Source: Gracilariopsis chorda (lineage: Eukaryota; Rhodophyta; Florideophyceae; Gracilariales; Gracilariaceae). From it: 64,000 nt of DNA. Location of the stretch: the NCBI GenBank assembly GCA_003194525.1, contig NBIV01000054.1:186001-250000 (forward strand), given 5' to 3'. Both the position numbers and the translations under genes were made by a program. Each line of letters opens with the position of its first letter. Within the stretch, counting starts at the first letter, position 1. Below the pieces are notes generated by a model. The model did not search any database. It had not been told where the DNA came from and saw only the letters and a program-made list of their open reading frames with translations. Positions 37,284 to 48,402 of this stretch are shown here, piece after piece.

Positions 37284-39884
37284 TCACTTATACGAAATAG
37301 AACCGGGAATAAAGGGCGTGCACTCAATGTCCCAGATCTGCTCCGCGTACTCACGAATGGTGCGGTCGGACGAGAATTTACCCATACGAGCCACCGCGAT
37401 AATAGTCTTCTTCACCCACGATGTCTTGTCCTTGAATGCTTGGTCCACGCGATCTATAGCCTCCATGTACGAAGTGAAATCCCTCGTCACAAGATAGAAA
37501 TCATTGTACGGCTGCAAAGCATCCATGATGGGGCGGCTGGTAGAAGAACCACAGTACATGTTGCTCTCAATCTGGCGCATTGCCTCGGAGAGACGGCTGT
37601 CGTCCACCTTGTATTCGCCGTACTTGAGTTGCTTGCGAGCGCTCTCGATTTCAGGAGTATGCAGCCCGAACACAAACATGTTGTCTTCACCAATTTCCTC
37701 ACGAATCTCGATATTCGCACCGTCCATAGTACCAATGATGAGGCCACCATTCATTACGAATTTCATGTTTGAAGTTCCAGAGGCCTCCATACCCGCCGTA
37801 GATATATGTTGAGAGATATCATTGGCTGGAATGATAACTTCGGCCAAGGTGACGTTGTAGTTAGGAAGGAAGAACACCTTCAATAGATCTCCGATGTCTG
37901 GGTCGTTGTTCACCACATTAGAGACACCGTTGATGAGACGAATGAAGTGCTTGGCTTGAACGTAAGAGGCGGCTGCCTTTCCTCCAATAACAACAACCTT
38001 CGGAACAACATTTGCCTTTTGCTCAGCGTTCATGCGCTTGATAGAGTTGTAACGTGAGATGACACCAAGAATATTGAGAAGCTGACGCTTGTACTCGTGG
38101 ATACGTTTGATCTGGATGTCAAACAATGAGTCAGTGCTGACCTCTACGTTGAATTGTCGCTTGATGTATGCAGCGAGGCGTTTCTTGTTCTCGAGCTTCG
38201 ATTCAGTGAATTCACGTTGCAAGTCTGCGTTGTTCACATACTTCTCCAACCCTTTGCAAAGTTCAAAGTTGACGACCCACTCATCGGTCTCAATCCAACG
38301 GGAAATGACTGCAGCAAGAGTAGGGTTTGCTTGCTGTACCCAGCGACGCGGAGTGACACCGTTCGTCATGTTCACGATCCTGTACCCATCCTTTGCAAAG
38401 TCAGGGAAGAGACGCGACGCTACAAGACCGGAGTGGATTGCAGCGACACCATTGACAGTGTGGGATCCGACGACAGCAAGTTGCGCCATTCGGACCATCT
38501 TCGGATATCCATCTTCAATGATGCTCATTCGCTGCAACTTATGTCCGTCGTTGGGGTACTTCTGGGCGGTAGCTTCCAAGTGGCGACGGTTGATCTCGTA
38601 AATGATCTGCATGTGACGAGGAAGAAGCTTCTCCATAAGAGACACGGACCACTTCTCAAGTGCCTCCGGGAGCACAGTATGATTCGTGTAGGAGAACACC
38701 CTCTTGGTGGTGGTCCAAGCGGAAGTCCAACCCATACCTTCTCTGTCCATAAGAATCCTCATGAGTTCAACGACGCCAATGGTGGGATGAGTGTCATTGA
38801 GCTGGATAGCAACCTTGGTGGGAAGATCAGTGAGTGGACGCTTACGCTTCTTGAATCGGCGCAAGATGTCTTGCAGAGTAGCGGAAACGAAGAAGAACTG
38901 CTGCTTGAGACGCAGTTCCTTTCCAGCGTCAGTAGAATCATTCGGATACAATACGGATGAAATCTTCTCCGACGTTTCCTTATCAGCAATGGCACCGTAG
39001 TAATCGCCGCGAGAGAAGGACGCAAGGTCAAATTCCTTTGCCGGTTGGGCACTCCACAAGCGTAGGTTGAGAGTGTTGTAGGTATCATACCCCGGGATGG
39101 GAGAGTCATAGGCGACTGCACGAACGATTGATCCACCGGTCCACTTGAAACCATGGCCCGTGTGTTCCACATGGCCGCCGAAACGGACCGGATAGGTAAC
39201 ATCAAGGCGTTCGATTTCCCATGGGTTTCCATGGGTGAGCCAGTAGTCCGGAATCTCGACCTGATGACCATCCTTGATCCTCTGCTCGAACATACCGTAC
39301 TTGTAACGAATGCCGTAGCCCCAAGCAGGATAGTTCAAGGTGGCGAGGGAATCCATGAAGCAGGCAGCAAGACGTCCCAAGCCACCGTTTCCAAGTCCAG
39401 GATCCCTCTCCTCATGGGCGATCTGCTCGATTTCGAATCCAATACCGTGCAAGGCGTCCACGAACTGGTTATGGATGCCAAGGTTCATGAGTGCGTTGGT
39501 GAGATATCGACCCATGAGAAACTCCAAACTGAGATAGTAAACCCTCTTGACATCGCGTTCGGTGAAGTACTGCTGGGTGTCATTCCACGACTCTATGAGA
39601 CGGTCTCTGACGGAAAGAGCGGTGGCTTGATATGCCCCGAAGGGATCCATGTTGTAACGAGTTCTGGCAAGAGTATACTCGAAATGGTGAATGATCTGCT
39701 TCTGGATTGCCGGCACATCTCGAGCGAGATACTGGGACATGAGCGAGGACAAAAGCTTGTTTCGCTTCTGGCTTGTTTCGGACTCATCCTGCGGGGTGGT
39801 GTGACCGGTGACCGAGTAGCGACTCTCAGGCGCGGAAATGGTTCCGTGCACAAGATCACGAAAAGAGGAAGTGCGGGCCTTCAT
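37284..39884 (-). CDS. glycogen/starch alpha-glucan phosphorylase (GT35)
   Basis: Phosphorolyses alpha-1,4-glucan to glucose 1-phosphate with pyridoxal phosphate as cofactor. The 866-residue length fits animal, fungal and cytosolic plant forms. Visible motifs include YYLSLEFLMGR, GNGGLGRLAACF, RYKYGMFEQ, QLNDTHP, NMTNGVTPRRW, KRIHEYKRQLLN and the cofactor site EASGTSNMKF, whose Lys forms the Schiff base, followed by GTMDGANIEI. The first 45 residues are Ser/Thr/Gln-rich and could be a regulatory tail, but no clear transit peptide is present. In red algae glucan is stored in the cytosol, so a single cytosolic phosphorylase serving floridean starch is expected. No intron is needed. Confidence 0.97.
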   Translation of the reverse strand: MKARTSSFRDLVHGTISAPESRYSVTGHTTPQDESETSQKRNKLLSSLMSQYLARDVPAIQKQIIHHFEYTLARTRYNMDPFGAYQATALSVRDRLIESWNDTQQYFTERDVKRVYYLSLEFLMGRYLTNALMNLGIHNQFVDALHGIGFEIEQIAHEERDPGLGNGGLGRLAACFMDSLATLNYPAWGYGIRYKYGMFEQRIKDGHQVEIPDYWLTHGNPWEIERLDVTYPVRFGGHVEHTGHGFKWTGGSIVRAVAYDSPIPGYDTYNTLNLRLWSAQPAKEFDLASFSRGDYYGAIADKETSEKISSVLYPNDSTDAGKELRLKQQFFFVSATLQDILRRFKKRKRPLTDLPTKVAIQLNDTHPTIGVVELMRILMDREGMGWTSAWTTTKRVFSYTNHTVLPEALEKWSVSLMEKLLPRHMQIIYEINRRHLEATAQKYPNDGHKLQRMSIIEDGYPKMVRMAQLAVVGSHTVNGVAAIHSGLVASRLFPDFAKDGYRIVNMTNGVTPRRWVQQANPTLAAVISRWIETDEWVVNFELCKGLEKYVNNADLQREFTESKLENKKRLAAYIKRQFNVEVSTDSLFDIQIKRIHEYKRQLLNILGVISRYNSIKRMNAEQKANVVPKVVVIGGKAAASYVQAKHFIRLINGVSNVVNNDPDIGDLLKVFFLPNYNVTLAEVIIPANDISQHISTAGMEASGTSNMKFVMNGGLIIGTMDGANIEIREEIGEDNMFVFGLHTPEIESARKQLKYGEYKVDDSRLSEAMRQIESNMYCGSSTSRPIMDALQPYNDFYLVTRDFTSYMEAIDRVDQAFKDKTSWVKKTIIAVARMGKFSSDRTIREYAEQIWDIECTPFIPGSISYK

Positions 39885-40875
39885 GCTAGCTTATCAATCG
39901 TTGGGACGATGGGCGGGAGGACGGCAAGGAATGGGGAAGACAATAGAAACGGAAGCGGTGAACGAAGGGAGGAGCTGTATGTAGTAAATGTAGAGGGAGT
40001 ATATGAGCGGCGTTGGACAGTGCGGCAGCAGGAGGATTCGGGCGGCGCGAGCTCACAGAAAAGGCGTTCACTTCACACTGTCGGGCGCAATGATTCGGTG
40101 GAGGGCACACGTTATGGTGCAAGCTGTGCTGCAGGGGAGAAAACGGCCGCTGATTGGTGCGTTGTAGATTTTGCAATTGTTGGACCGACCAATGACAGTG
40201 CGCGCGCGTGATTCACACGCGCGAAACAGATGTGTGCATTTGTCGGTTGGAAATAAAGATTCACCTTGACACCTTGAGCGAAGCTGCGCTAACCGACAGG
40301 GGGGCGCGCTGTGCTCAACAGCCGACACTGCGTTCTCCGCTTGTCACTGTCGAGCTGATGCAACCGTTTTGCCGCCGTCATGACGACGGCGCCGCCGCCT
40401 TTCACTCAAATCTGCTCGCTCTGGCGGCATCTTCGTCGAAACCTGTCCGATGTTAACTAATCAACATGGCATGGTGAACAATAATTCATCGATTGCCGCC
40501 GCGTTCCACCCTCCAACATACAGCAACACAACACCTCCTGGCACTGCCATCGTCAGACGTGCCGCATGCGGTCTACAGTGCACATATGCAAAACGGTTGG
40601 CTGTCGTGGACAACCCTTTGAGGGTTGACCCTTGCGCCATCGTCCTGTCATCGTCTGCCACCTGTACTCCATTGTTTGCGCTTCTTCGCCTGAAAGACAC
40701 TATCTTCTCGACTTGGGCCACAGTTTTTATACCGTTAACAACTTGATCACATACCAGCGCCACTGAAGGCTACATCGTTCGATTCAAAAGTAGCGGCCCT
40801 TTATACAATGCGGAAAATCGCCAAAACATCTCTACCAGACGTGTAGATAACCCTTGCAACCCTTCCTAACATTAT
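39885..40875. other. 1-kb intergenic region, phosphorylase promoter
   Basis: A TATA-like CATATAC on the minus strand near 39998-40005 lies about 115 bp before the phosphorylase ATG. A CAACCCT/AGGGTTG inverted repeat occurs near 40612-40628. The overlapping short frames are not gene-like. Confidence 0.5.
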
Positions 40876-43800
40876 CTACGCAACTTCACTCATTTGGTTC
40901 TTCACCAGATTAGCGTACACCCCGTTAAGCCTCAGCAATTCATCATGTTTTCCTTGTTCCACAATCTTACCGTGTTTCACAACTCCAATCACATCAGCAT
41001 CCTTAATCGTAGACAGTCGATGCGCAATAGCAATCGTAGTACGCCCACTTGCCGCAGCATCAAGCGCCTTCTGAACAGTGCGTTCAGAAACCGCATCCAG
41101 CGCACTCGTAGCTTCGTCGAGCAGCAGAACACGCGGTGAACGCACCAGACTGCGAGCAATGGCCACACGCTGTCTCTGCCCACCAGACAGTTTGCTACCC
41201 CTGCTCCCGACATCAGTCTCGTACTTATCCGGTAATTGCTCGATAAAGTCGTGAGCATTGGCTGCCTTTGCTGCCTCAATGACCATAGAATCCGTAACCG
41301 GTGTTCCGTCCTCTTGGCTCAGTCCGTATGCGATGTTATCTCGCACAGAACGATGGAACAGATCCGGTTCCTGAGATACAAGCCCGATTTGACTGCGAAG
41401 ATCCTTCACGTTGTACTCGCGAGTATCTACACCGTCAATGCTAACGTAACCAGAACGGGCATCGTAGAAGCGTTCAATCAATGCAACAAGTGTGGACTTT
41501 CCACAACCAGAAGCTCCAACGAGTGCCAGCGTCTGACCGGGCTCCACATCAACTGAAAGTCCGCGCAACACAGCCACATCGGGCCTCGTCGGGTACTCGA
41601 ATTTCACTTTGTGTGATGAAACAGCGCCGTCGAACGGTTTGTCATTCGTCCTAATCCCTTCTTCACATGTCGGGTCAATGGCGGACTCAAGATCCAGCAG
41701 TCGGAACAATTCAGTTGCAGCCACTCTCGATTTTCCAAAGTCCGGAAGAAACAAGGAAGCCTGACCTAGAGCTGAGCCGGCAAACAGCAGTCCACTCACA
41801 GCCTTCATCAAACCCTCAAAGTCGCAATGGCCACGCTCAACAAAGATAGATCCTACCCAGAAGGAAATCGCCCATAACACTTGCGCTAATCCTTCAGCTA
41901 CACCATAAGCAATACCCGATGTCATAGCCGCCTTACGACCGTTGCGAAGCGGTGCCTCCAGTTCTTCACTGTACTTCTGGATGAATATATCTTGTACTCC
42001 AATAGAGCTCACTGTGTCGTAATTGTCCACCGCTTCAGAAGCAACCGCACCGGCTTTAGCGAATTGTTTGTTGGAATCAGAGTCAAACCCTGCCATCATT
42101 TTGATGTTCATAGACTCTGAAAGTGCCATCGCCGGGAAGATTGTGGTGACTACTAAGGCTACACGCCAGCAAGCGATGTATGCAATCAGAAAACCGGTAA
42201 GCAATGTGCTCACAACCATTGCGATACCACCCAATGCATCTCCAGCAACCCCCTTAACCAAAGTCGCCTCCGTTGCTAGGCGGGTTGTAAGTTGACCAAC
42301 CGAGTGCTGTTTGTCGTCAAAGAAGCCAATGTCTTGACGCAGGATGGATCGGAATGCTTCTGCACGGAGCTTTCGAGTGAGTCTTTCACCACTCACGCCA
42401 AGCATAGCGTGCTGGAAAAGGTATCCGAGGAAAGCAGCGACCCCAACGATAACGAACATCCAGGCCCAGAAAGAAACATCACTTGCATCGTTATCACGAA
42501 TGGTAACTTCAATAACCTGTGTTAAGAAAACAGATAGGTAGTTAGCAACTTGAGTTCAGTAGGATCCACCGTTCGTTAACAAAGTAGATCACTTAAGACG
42601 ATAACACCGTACTTACCTCTGTGAAAATGATGGCGATTACCGGGAAAGTGGCACCTGCAACAGCTGCAGAAATCATACCCATCAGAATAAATGGAAACTC
42701 CGCCATGTTCATCTTTAGTGCTCGAACGAGGACACCCTTATCAACCGGTGGAAGTCCGCCCTCTTCTGCTGCTTCTTCCTCAAAGGTCTTGGATACAGAA
42801 GTAGCCTTCGTAAGGTCCTCGGTGGCCGCCTTGAGCACTTTCGAAGAATCATCATCCACGGTTTGTTCCTGTTGCTTCTTAGCTTCCACGTTTTGGAACT
42901 CAACAAGCGTCTTGTATGCACCACCCTCGATGTTCAACAATTCATCATGGGTTCCACGTTCCACAACGCGACCTTCGTCAATAACGGAAATTACATCGGC
43001 ATTCTTCACAGTGCTAAGTCTGTGTGCAATCGTAACGGTAGTTCGACCTTCAGCAGCCTGTTCCAAAGCCTTCTGCACAAGTCGCTCAGACTGTGCATCG
43101 AGAGCACTAGTAGATTCATCAAGAAGAAGAATCTTGGGGTTTCGAACGAGCGCCCTAGCAATACACACGCGCTGCTTTTGTCCACCCGAAAGCATTGCTC
43201 CTCTTTCGCCAAGCATGGTGTCATACTTTTCGGGAAGCTTCATAATAAAGTCGTGTGCATTGGCCTTCTTTGCAGCGGCAATGATCTCTTCCTCGGAAAC
43301 CTCCTTTCGACGCAACACGGTCTGACCAGTCTTCTCATCGTCAACCTTCTCCAGAGCCGCACCAAGCTCGATGTTTTCCCGGATGGTCAGCATGAACAAT
43401 GTGGGCATCTGACCGACATACCCAATCTGACTACGCAACCAGCGGACATTAAGTTCGCGAATGTCAACACCATCTAGCATAACCTGACCATTTTCCACAT
43501 CATAAAAGCGTTCAATAAGACGGACAGTAGTACTCTTTCCACAACCCGAAGAGCCAACAAGTGCTTGACTAGACCCCTCCGACACATGCAAGTCAAACTT
43601 ATCAAGCACGTGCGGACGCGCATTACTATCCGGGTCACTAGTGTTACGCGTTGGATAATTGAACTGCACATTGCGGAAGGTAATCTCTCCCTTAACATGA
43701 TCAAGCACACGACCATGCTCCGTATCAAGTGGGTCGATCTCGCTCTTCCGTCGAATAACATCGTACACACGAGGCGCAGCGCCGCGGGCAATATTGAAGG

Positions 43801-44869
43801 CAGTGAACGAAGGAGCAGCCTGTCCAATTGAAATGGTACCAATGAACACACTGAAGAAAGTGACAATAATATCTCCAGCAGACATCTCCCCAGAGCGAAC
43901 CTGTCCAGCACCAAACACAAACGCTACTGCAAACGTACAGAAAATGACACCATAAGTGAAACCGAGCGCTGCACCACTATATGTGGAGCGTTTGACTCCG
44001 AATAGATAGGCCTTTTGCAACTCCTTTTCATAGCGCCTAGCCTCAGTTTCCTGGCCGTTGTACGCGGTAACGGTGCGAATTAGAGAAAGTACCTCGGAAG
44101 CAACAGCTCCAGCAGAGCCGTAAGACTTTTGAGAATCGCTAGTACTCTCCGCAGCAAGCTTTCCAAACATAACGCCACCCAAGGCCAGCAAGGGCGAAAT
44201 GGCGAGAATGATGAGGGTCAACTTCCATCCGTGAATCAAAGCGATGATGAAACCAGCAACTAAGGTAGTGGTCATTTGAACGGCTGTGGTAACCTTCTCT
44301 CCAATACCAGTTTGAATAAGATTGACATCACTGGCAACACGAGACGTAAGCTCACCGCCGTCATGAGAGTCATACCAGGCATAATCCTGAGTCATGAGTG
44401 AACGAAAGTACAACTTTCGCAAACGGGTTGCTACGCGATGCGCAAAAATGAGTTGAAAGCGCACCTGCAAAAAACTGGTAACAAATGCAACGGCAGCCAG
44501 AATGAGAAACCATTTGGAAATACCTCCGATTTCACCGGTGATCTTCTTAATATCGACAAAGTCGTCAGTTCCCTGAACGTTATCAGTACCGCCGAAAACG
44601 TCAATAACGGAGCCGAAAATGATGGTGAACAAGGGCAATATACTTCCATGCACCATTGCAGCGGGGATTGAAATGAGCATGTAGTACATTTCTGCCTTTT
44701 TTGCATACGCAAACAACTGGAAATATGGGACGGTTTTCTGCTCAGATTGCTTCTTGTGGCCTTTCTTCTTGGCGGCGAAGATTGAGCGTAGACGGGCCTT
44801 GAAGCTGAGGTTTGAGTCTGAGGCGGCATCGGTGGACGATGTGGTTGAAGGGTGCGGTTCGGCCTCCAT
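40876..44869 (-). CDS. full-length ABC exporter, ABCB/P-glycoprotein type (two exons)
   Basis: An ATP-driven membrane exporter with layout TMD1-NBD1-TMD2-NBD2 in one 1297-residue chain. Exon 1 is 44869-42617 and exon 2 is 42516-40876; the 100-bp phase-0 intron rejoins IIFTE to VIEVTIRDND without changing frame. NBD1 has Walker A GSSGCGKST, signature LSGGQKQR and Walker B ILLLDESTSALD. NBD2 has GASGCGKST, LSGGQRQR and VLLLDEATSALD. Both have the H-loop IAHRLST, so both ATP sites look intact. Family members move lipids, drugs, hormones or metabolites across the plasma or vacuolar membrane; the substrate cannot be read from sequence. The N-terminal 55 residues are cytosolic and Lys-rich, with no targeting peptide. 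A TATA-like CATAAAAG on the minus strand lies near 45050-45058. Confidence 0.95.
42517..42616 (-). other. spliceosomal intron of the ABC transporter gene
   Basis: The donor reads GAG|GTAAGT and the acceptor TTAACACAG|GTT on the minus strand. A branch-point-like GCTAACT lies about 28 nt before the acceptor. Removal joins codons exactly (phase 0) and restores the linker and second membrane domain. It is the only convincing intron in the window. Confidence 0.9.
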
Positions 44870-45738
44870 AATGAACTGAGCAAAGCCTCAAGGCTTCAAA
44901 GCTCGCGCTGTCGAGCAGGAAGGAAGCAAGAAGCGGGGACAGCCGCGCAGCGAGCGAGAAGAGGCGGCGGGGCGCAGGCGGGGCTTGTCGGCGATCGGGG
45001 GACGGGGAGTGGAGGCGGACAAAGTGAAGGCGGACAAAGCGGGTTTGGCGCTTTTATGGGAAGACGGGAAGAGGACTCCAGACAAGGAAGAGAGGCGGCG
45101 AATGGCAACTGGGGGGATATTCATCTTTCCGTTCAGATAGCGCCTTACGATTCGGTGTGACGCGACGAGATTGCTTGCCGCGTGGCGCGGGCCCAAACGA
45201 AACGCGCATGGCAACGGCGCTGAGAAGCGGCGCGAACAGGCGCTGCGGCGGGCACGACGGGCGGTGTGCAGCGAGGGGCATGTCACGACGCGCGCAGCGA
45301 GCGCGGCGGTTACGCGCCACGTGGCGTAGCTGGATGGCGCCAGTGACTAAGTGGTCGCATCATGGCGCTTGCTGATTGGGTGATATGACCGCGCGCACAG
45401 GGCGTGAGCCCGCAGCTCCGCCTCTGCCGTCTGCCTTTGTGGACCCGTTACCGGTTTGATTGGCCCCCGCGCTGTACATGTGTCCACGTCGAAAGGAAAA
45501 CTCGCCCATCGGCTTTCCAGGCGCGCGAAGCTTCCGCTCTTGTGAGCCACTGCCAGCGCCCGATGTGACACGGGGACACGTGGCTATGACGTCACTGGCA
45601 CCCCCGCTACCAACAGCGCATTCACGTTGCGTTCCCCCTTCCTCCGCGCCGCTTGCGCGCTGTGCGAAAGTAGCGTCAGCAACGCCGCGCGTCTCTCCGC
45701 GAAGCGCGAAGTGCAGCGAAAGCCCCGTCGTCGCCGTA
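44870..45738. other. GC-rich divergent promoter region
   Basis: Lies between the ABC transporter start (-) and the small Pro/Tyr-rich gene (+). Very GC-rich; many long frames occur in several phases on both strands and are attributed to base composition. Confidence 0.5.
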
Positions 45739-46164
45739 ATGCAGAACAACTTCGAGCCCAGACTCGACCAATCTCGCGACGAGCGGGTCGCCGCCGTAAA
45801 GCATCTGCTCCACCCTCCAACCGTGCAAAACCTCCCTCAAACCCCATTCATGCCCCCAAACCAACTCGTTCCATACGCTGCTCCCCCCGCTCAATTACCG
45901 TATCAATCCGCGTACCCGTACTATCCTCAGCACAACCCTTACTTTCACCCTCCGCCTGGCATGGCTCTCGTCCCGTATAACCCCGCTGCGAACGCCGCCC
46001 AACCGCCCGTTCCGGCTATGCACGCGGAGCGCTCTGTCACGCCGTACTCTGCCTATAGGGTGCGCAAGAAGGAAGCCGTTTTGCGTGTTAATGATAGTGA
46101 TAAGGCTTTTGGACCCTTGCTTGATCAGATGAAACTCGCACTCAAGAACAAAAAGCATTCGTAA
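45739..46164 (+). CDS. small Pro/Tyr/Ala-rich protein of unknown function
   Basis: A 141-residue protein. Residues 1-30 are helical and charged (DQSRDERVAAVKHLL), 30-95 are a Pro/Tyr/Gln-rich disordered stretch (YPYYPQHNPYFHPPPG), and the C-terminal 40 residues are basic and look ordered (RVRKKEAVLRVNDSDKAFGPLLDQMKLALKNKK). I recognise no family. The composition would suit an RNA- or protein-binding adaptor, but this is only a guess. The frame stays open another 93 codons upstream to an ATG at 45460; that part is GC-driven and probably untranslated. Confidence 0.55.
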   Translation: MQNNFEPRLDQSRDERVAAVKHLLHPPTVQNLPQTPFMPPNQLVPYAAPPAQLPYQSAYPYYPQHNPYFHPPPGMALVPYNPAANAAQPPVPAMHAERSVTPYSAYRVRKKEAVLRVNDSDKAFGPLLDQMKLALKNKKHS

Positions 46165-47792
46165 TCCTCCCCATTTCTTGCACCCACTTCATGTACAAAG
46201 TTAAGTACTCGCCACTCTTCGTCGCCTGTCTGTATCAACTCTCATCGAGTTCCTGCAACTTTGACACAGCCCGTTCTTTTTGCACCGAGTGTCGTGTACT
46301 TTCCCCCCATGTGTGCGTTGTGTTTTTGCTGTCTTTTGTATCCACTTGCTTTGCAACACCATTGCCCAGTCCTAACTCTTCGTTCATCCATCAACGCTGC
46401 GCTTGTACGCGTCGCATCATTCTGAACATTGTCCGTGTCTCATTCGCACCCTCAATATACTTGTCTGTTCTTTTTGTACAGCTAAGCAAGAAACCATGTC
46501 TACCCCCTAATAGTACCTCTTAAACTCACTTACCTTGTGTAAGTTTATTACGCTGCGTTGCTCGCGCTGTATCTGCATTGCTCCCAGTGTCCCATCACTT
46601 CATAAATCGCTGTGAGACGACGTTCCCAACTGTCTATCATGCTTTACCCGTCCATCTGCCTTCTGCAAGCGCATTTTCATTCCGATGCACACACCACGGT
46701 TTTACCCTAAAGAGAGAGAAGGTCTTCGATAACCACTTTTGCCATGCCTTTAGAATTGGTACCGTTGGTAGTGTGAGCCCATAAACAACAACATCCACAC
46801 GACCAACTACCCATCCACAAATCGACACAACTCCTCACATTGCGCAACCGCTATTCTGCTATTCACCTCACTCCATCGTCACCTCCCCTCGCAACGCAAT
46901 ACCCACAGACCCTGCACACCTTTCATACACACCATTCTCCACCTACACACGCACAATACTCCAACTTTTCGAAACAGCGCTGCCGTGTCGATCGCGAACA
47001 GCGTTATACAATCGCACGTCCGCACTTTCCACATTGAGCACCAACAAATTGCCCATCCCTAAAACGTCTGTATGCGTACAACCTCTACAAAATTGAACCG
47101 ATCCAGCGCACGTAATATCTGTCGCAAACGTCCTACGATGAGATACCCATCGTACAGGTTCTTCAACCACGCGTAGAAGAAGCTTTTATTGTGTCTTTGT
47201 CGCATTCACATGTCGACATACTTCGCCCATTAATCAAAAACCCTTCAAACCCACCAACCGATTTCTCAGCGTCTCCGGATCCGGCTTGTAAGTTTAACAT
47301 GACCGAAAAACGACGCCGGTAGAATTGTTGCCCAGGGTGTCCCACATATAACCACACACACACACACATACTCCAAACGCCCGGTGACATTGTCCCTGTT
47401 CATCAGAATCAATATTAGTACGCACATTCAAAACATATCTTCTTCTTCTTTACTGTGGTCAACAGCTTTCTATTACTAAGCTGAAGGAAAGCTTTCAGTA
47501 AAAGCTTTCTCTCTTCAGGAAGGCCATCAAAACATATGGATCCATGCGTCTAGACTCTAGACCCACACCCCTATAAACCCCAAGACATAGTTTTAATCTG
47601 GGCGCCTTTCTCATGCCGCATTACTTTCCTGAGACCGTAGAGCCCAGAGGAATGTTGACACATTTGTCGAAGGCCTGATATAAATTCTCGCATGTTACAC
47701 GACTGAACATCCAGCTCATTCATATACTCCTGACACACATTATTAGGTCAAGACTCTTCTGCCGGAAAATGGCATGGAGCTTCCACCTCATA
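46165..47792. other. gene-poor region, no gene seen
   Basis: AT-richer than the flanking genes. It contains a (CA)n microsatellite at about 47353-47367 and TTC-rich stretches. The longest frames are unremarkable. This is the start of a gene-poor island reaching to 56.2 kb. Confidence 0.5.
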
Positions 47793-48402
47793 GTCTTCTT
47801 CTTCTTTATTTTGGGTTCAGTATGTCTGATTACGGCATACTGATAGAGGTTTTTCCTTTTTATGAGAAAAAACTCTCTCTCCTAAGAAAGGCTAACAACT
47901 TCTGTGGCCACTGGCGGACTATCTCCGCCAGAGTCTTACCTTTTCTCTCTGCTGCGGCAGGAAGCTCGCGTCTCCTAGAATCTGTCCGCTTAGGACAACG
48001 AAGCACATAGTGTTCAGCGCTGTTGATAGCGTGCGTGTTACAGTCACATTGTGATGGTTTCCCTCCTATGTAGCTTGCAACAGGGTGAAGCTTCGGCGTG
48101 TGTCCTACATAGATCTGAGACAGCGTGACTTCTGCTTTCCACGGTCATATGATGTTTTGTAGTTCTTCTAGGACATCATTGATCAGAGGCTTGGCTCTAG
48201 AGGCAGCCATTATTCGTGTATTGGCGTCCTCAAAGTAGACCGGTACTTTGACTTGATCTTTCAAAGGAGTGCTCAAACCTTGCTTTGCAAGGCTATCCAC
48301 CCTTTCATTCTGCGGAAGGCCGCAGTGCCCGGGTATCCAAACGATATCAACGAAACAGCCTCTATTGAGTTGGTAACGCTGATGCTTGCTAGATTGGAGC
48401 AA
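47793..48402 (-). mobile_element. degenerate 3' end of a LINE (non-LTR retrotransposon) with RNase H
   Basis: The minus strand encodes an RNase H C-terminal segment, VDIVWIPGHCGLPQNERVDS followed by LAKQGL, typical of LINE polyproteins. After an in-frame TGA at 48145-48147 the same frame continues through SQIYVGHTPKL and a Cys/His motif, CDC..SAEHYVLRCPKR, as in the region after RNase H in many LINEs. The element ends in AATAAAGAAGAAGAAG. Upstream sequence (to about 48540) is decayed and the reverse transcriptase part is absent, so this is a 5'-truncated, dead copy. Confidence 0.8.
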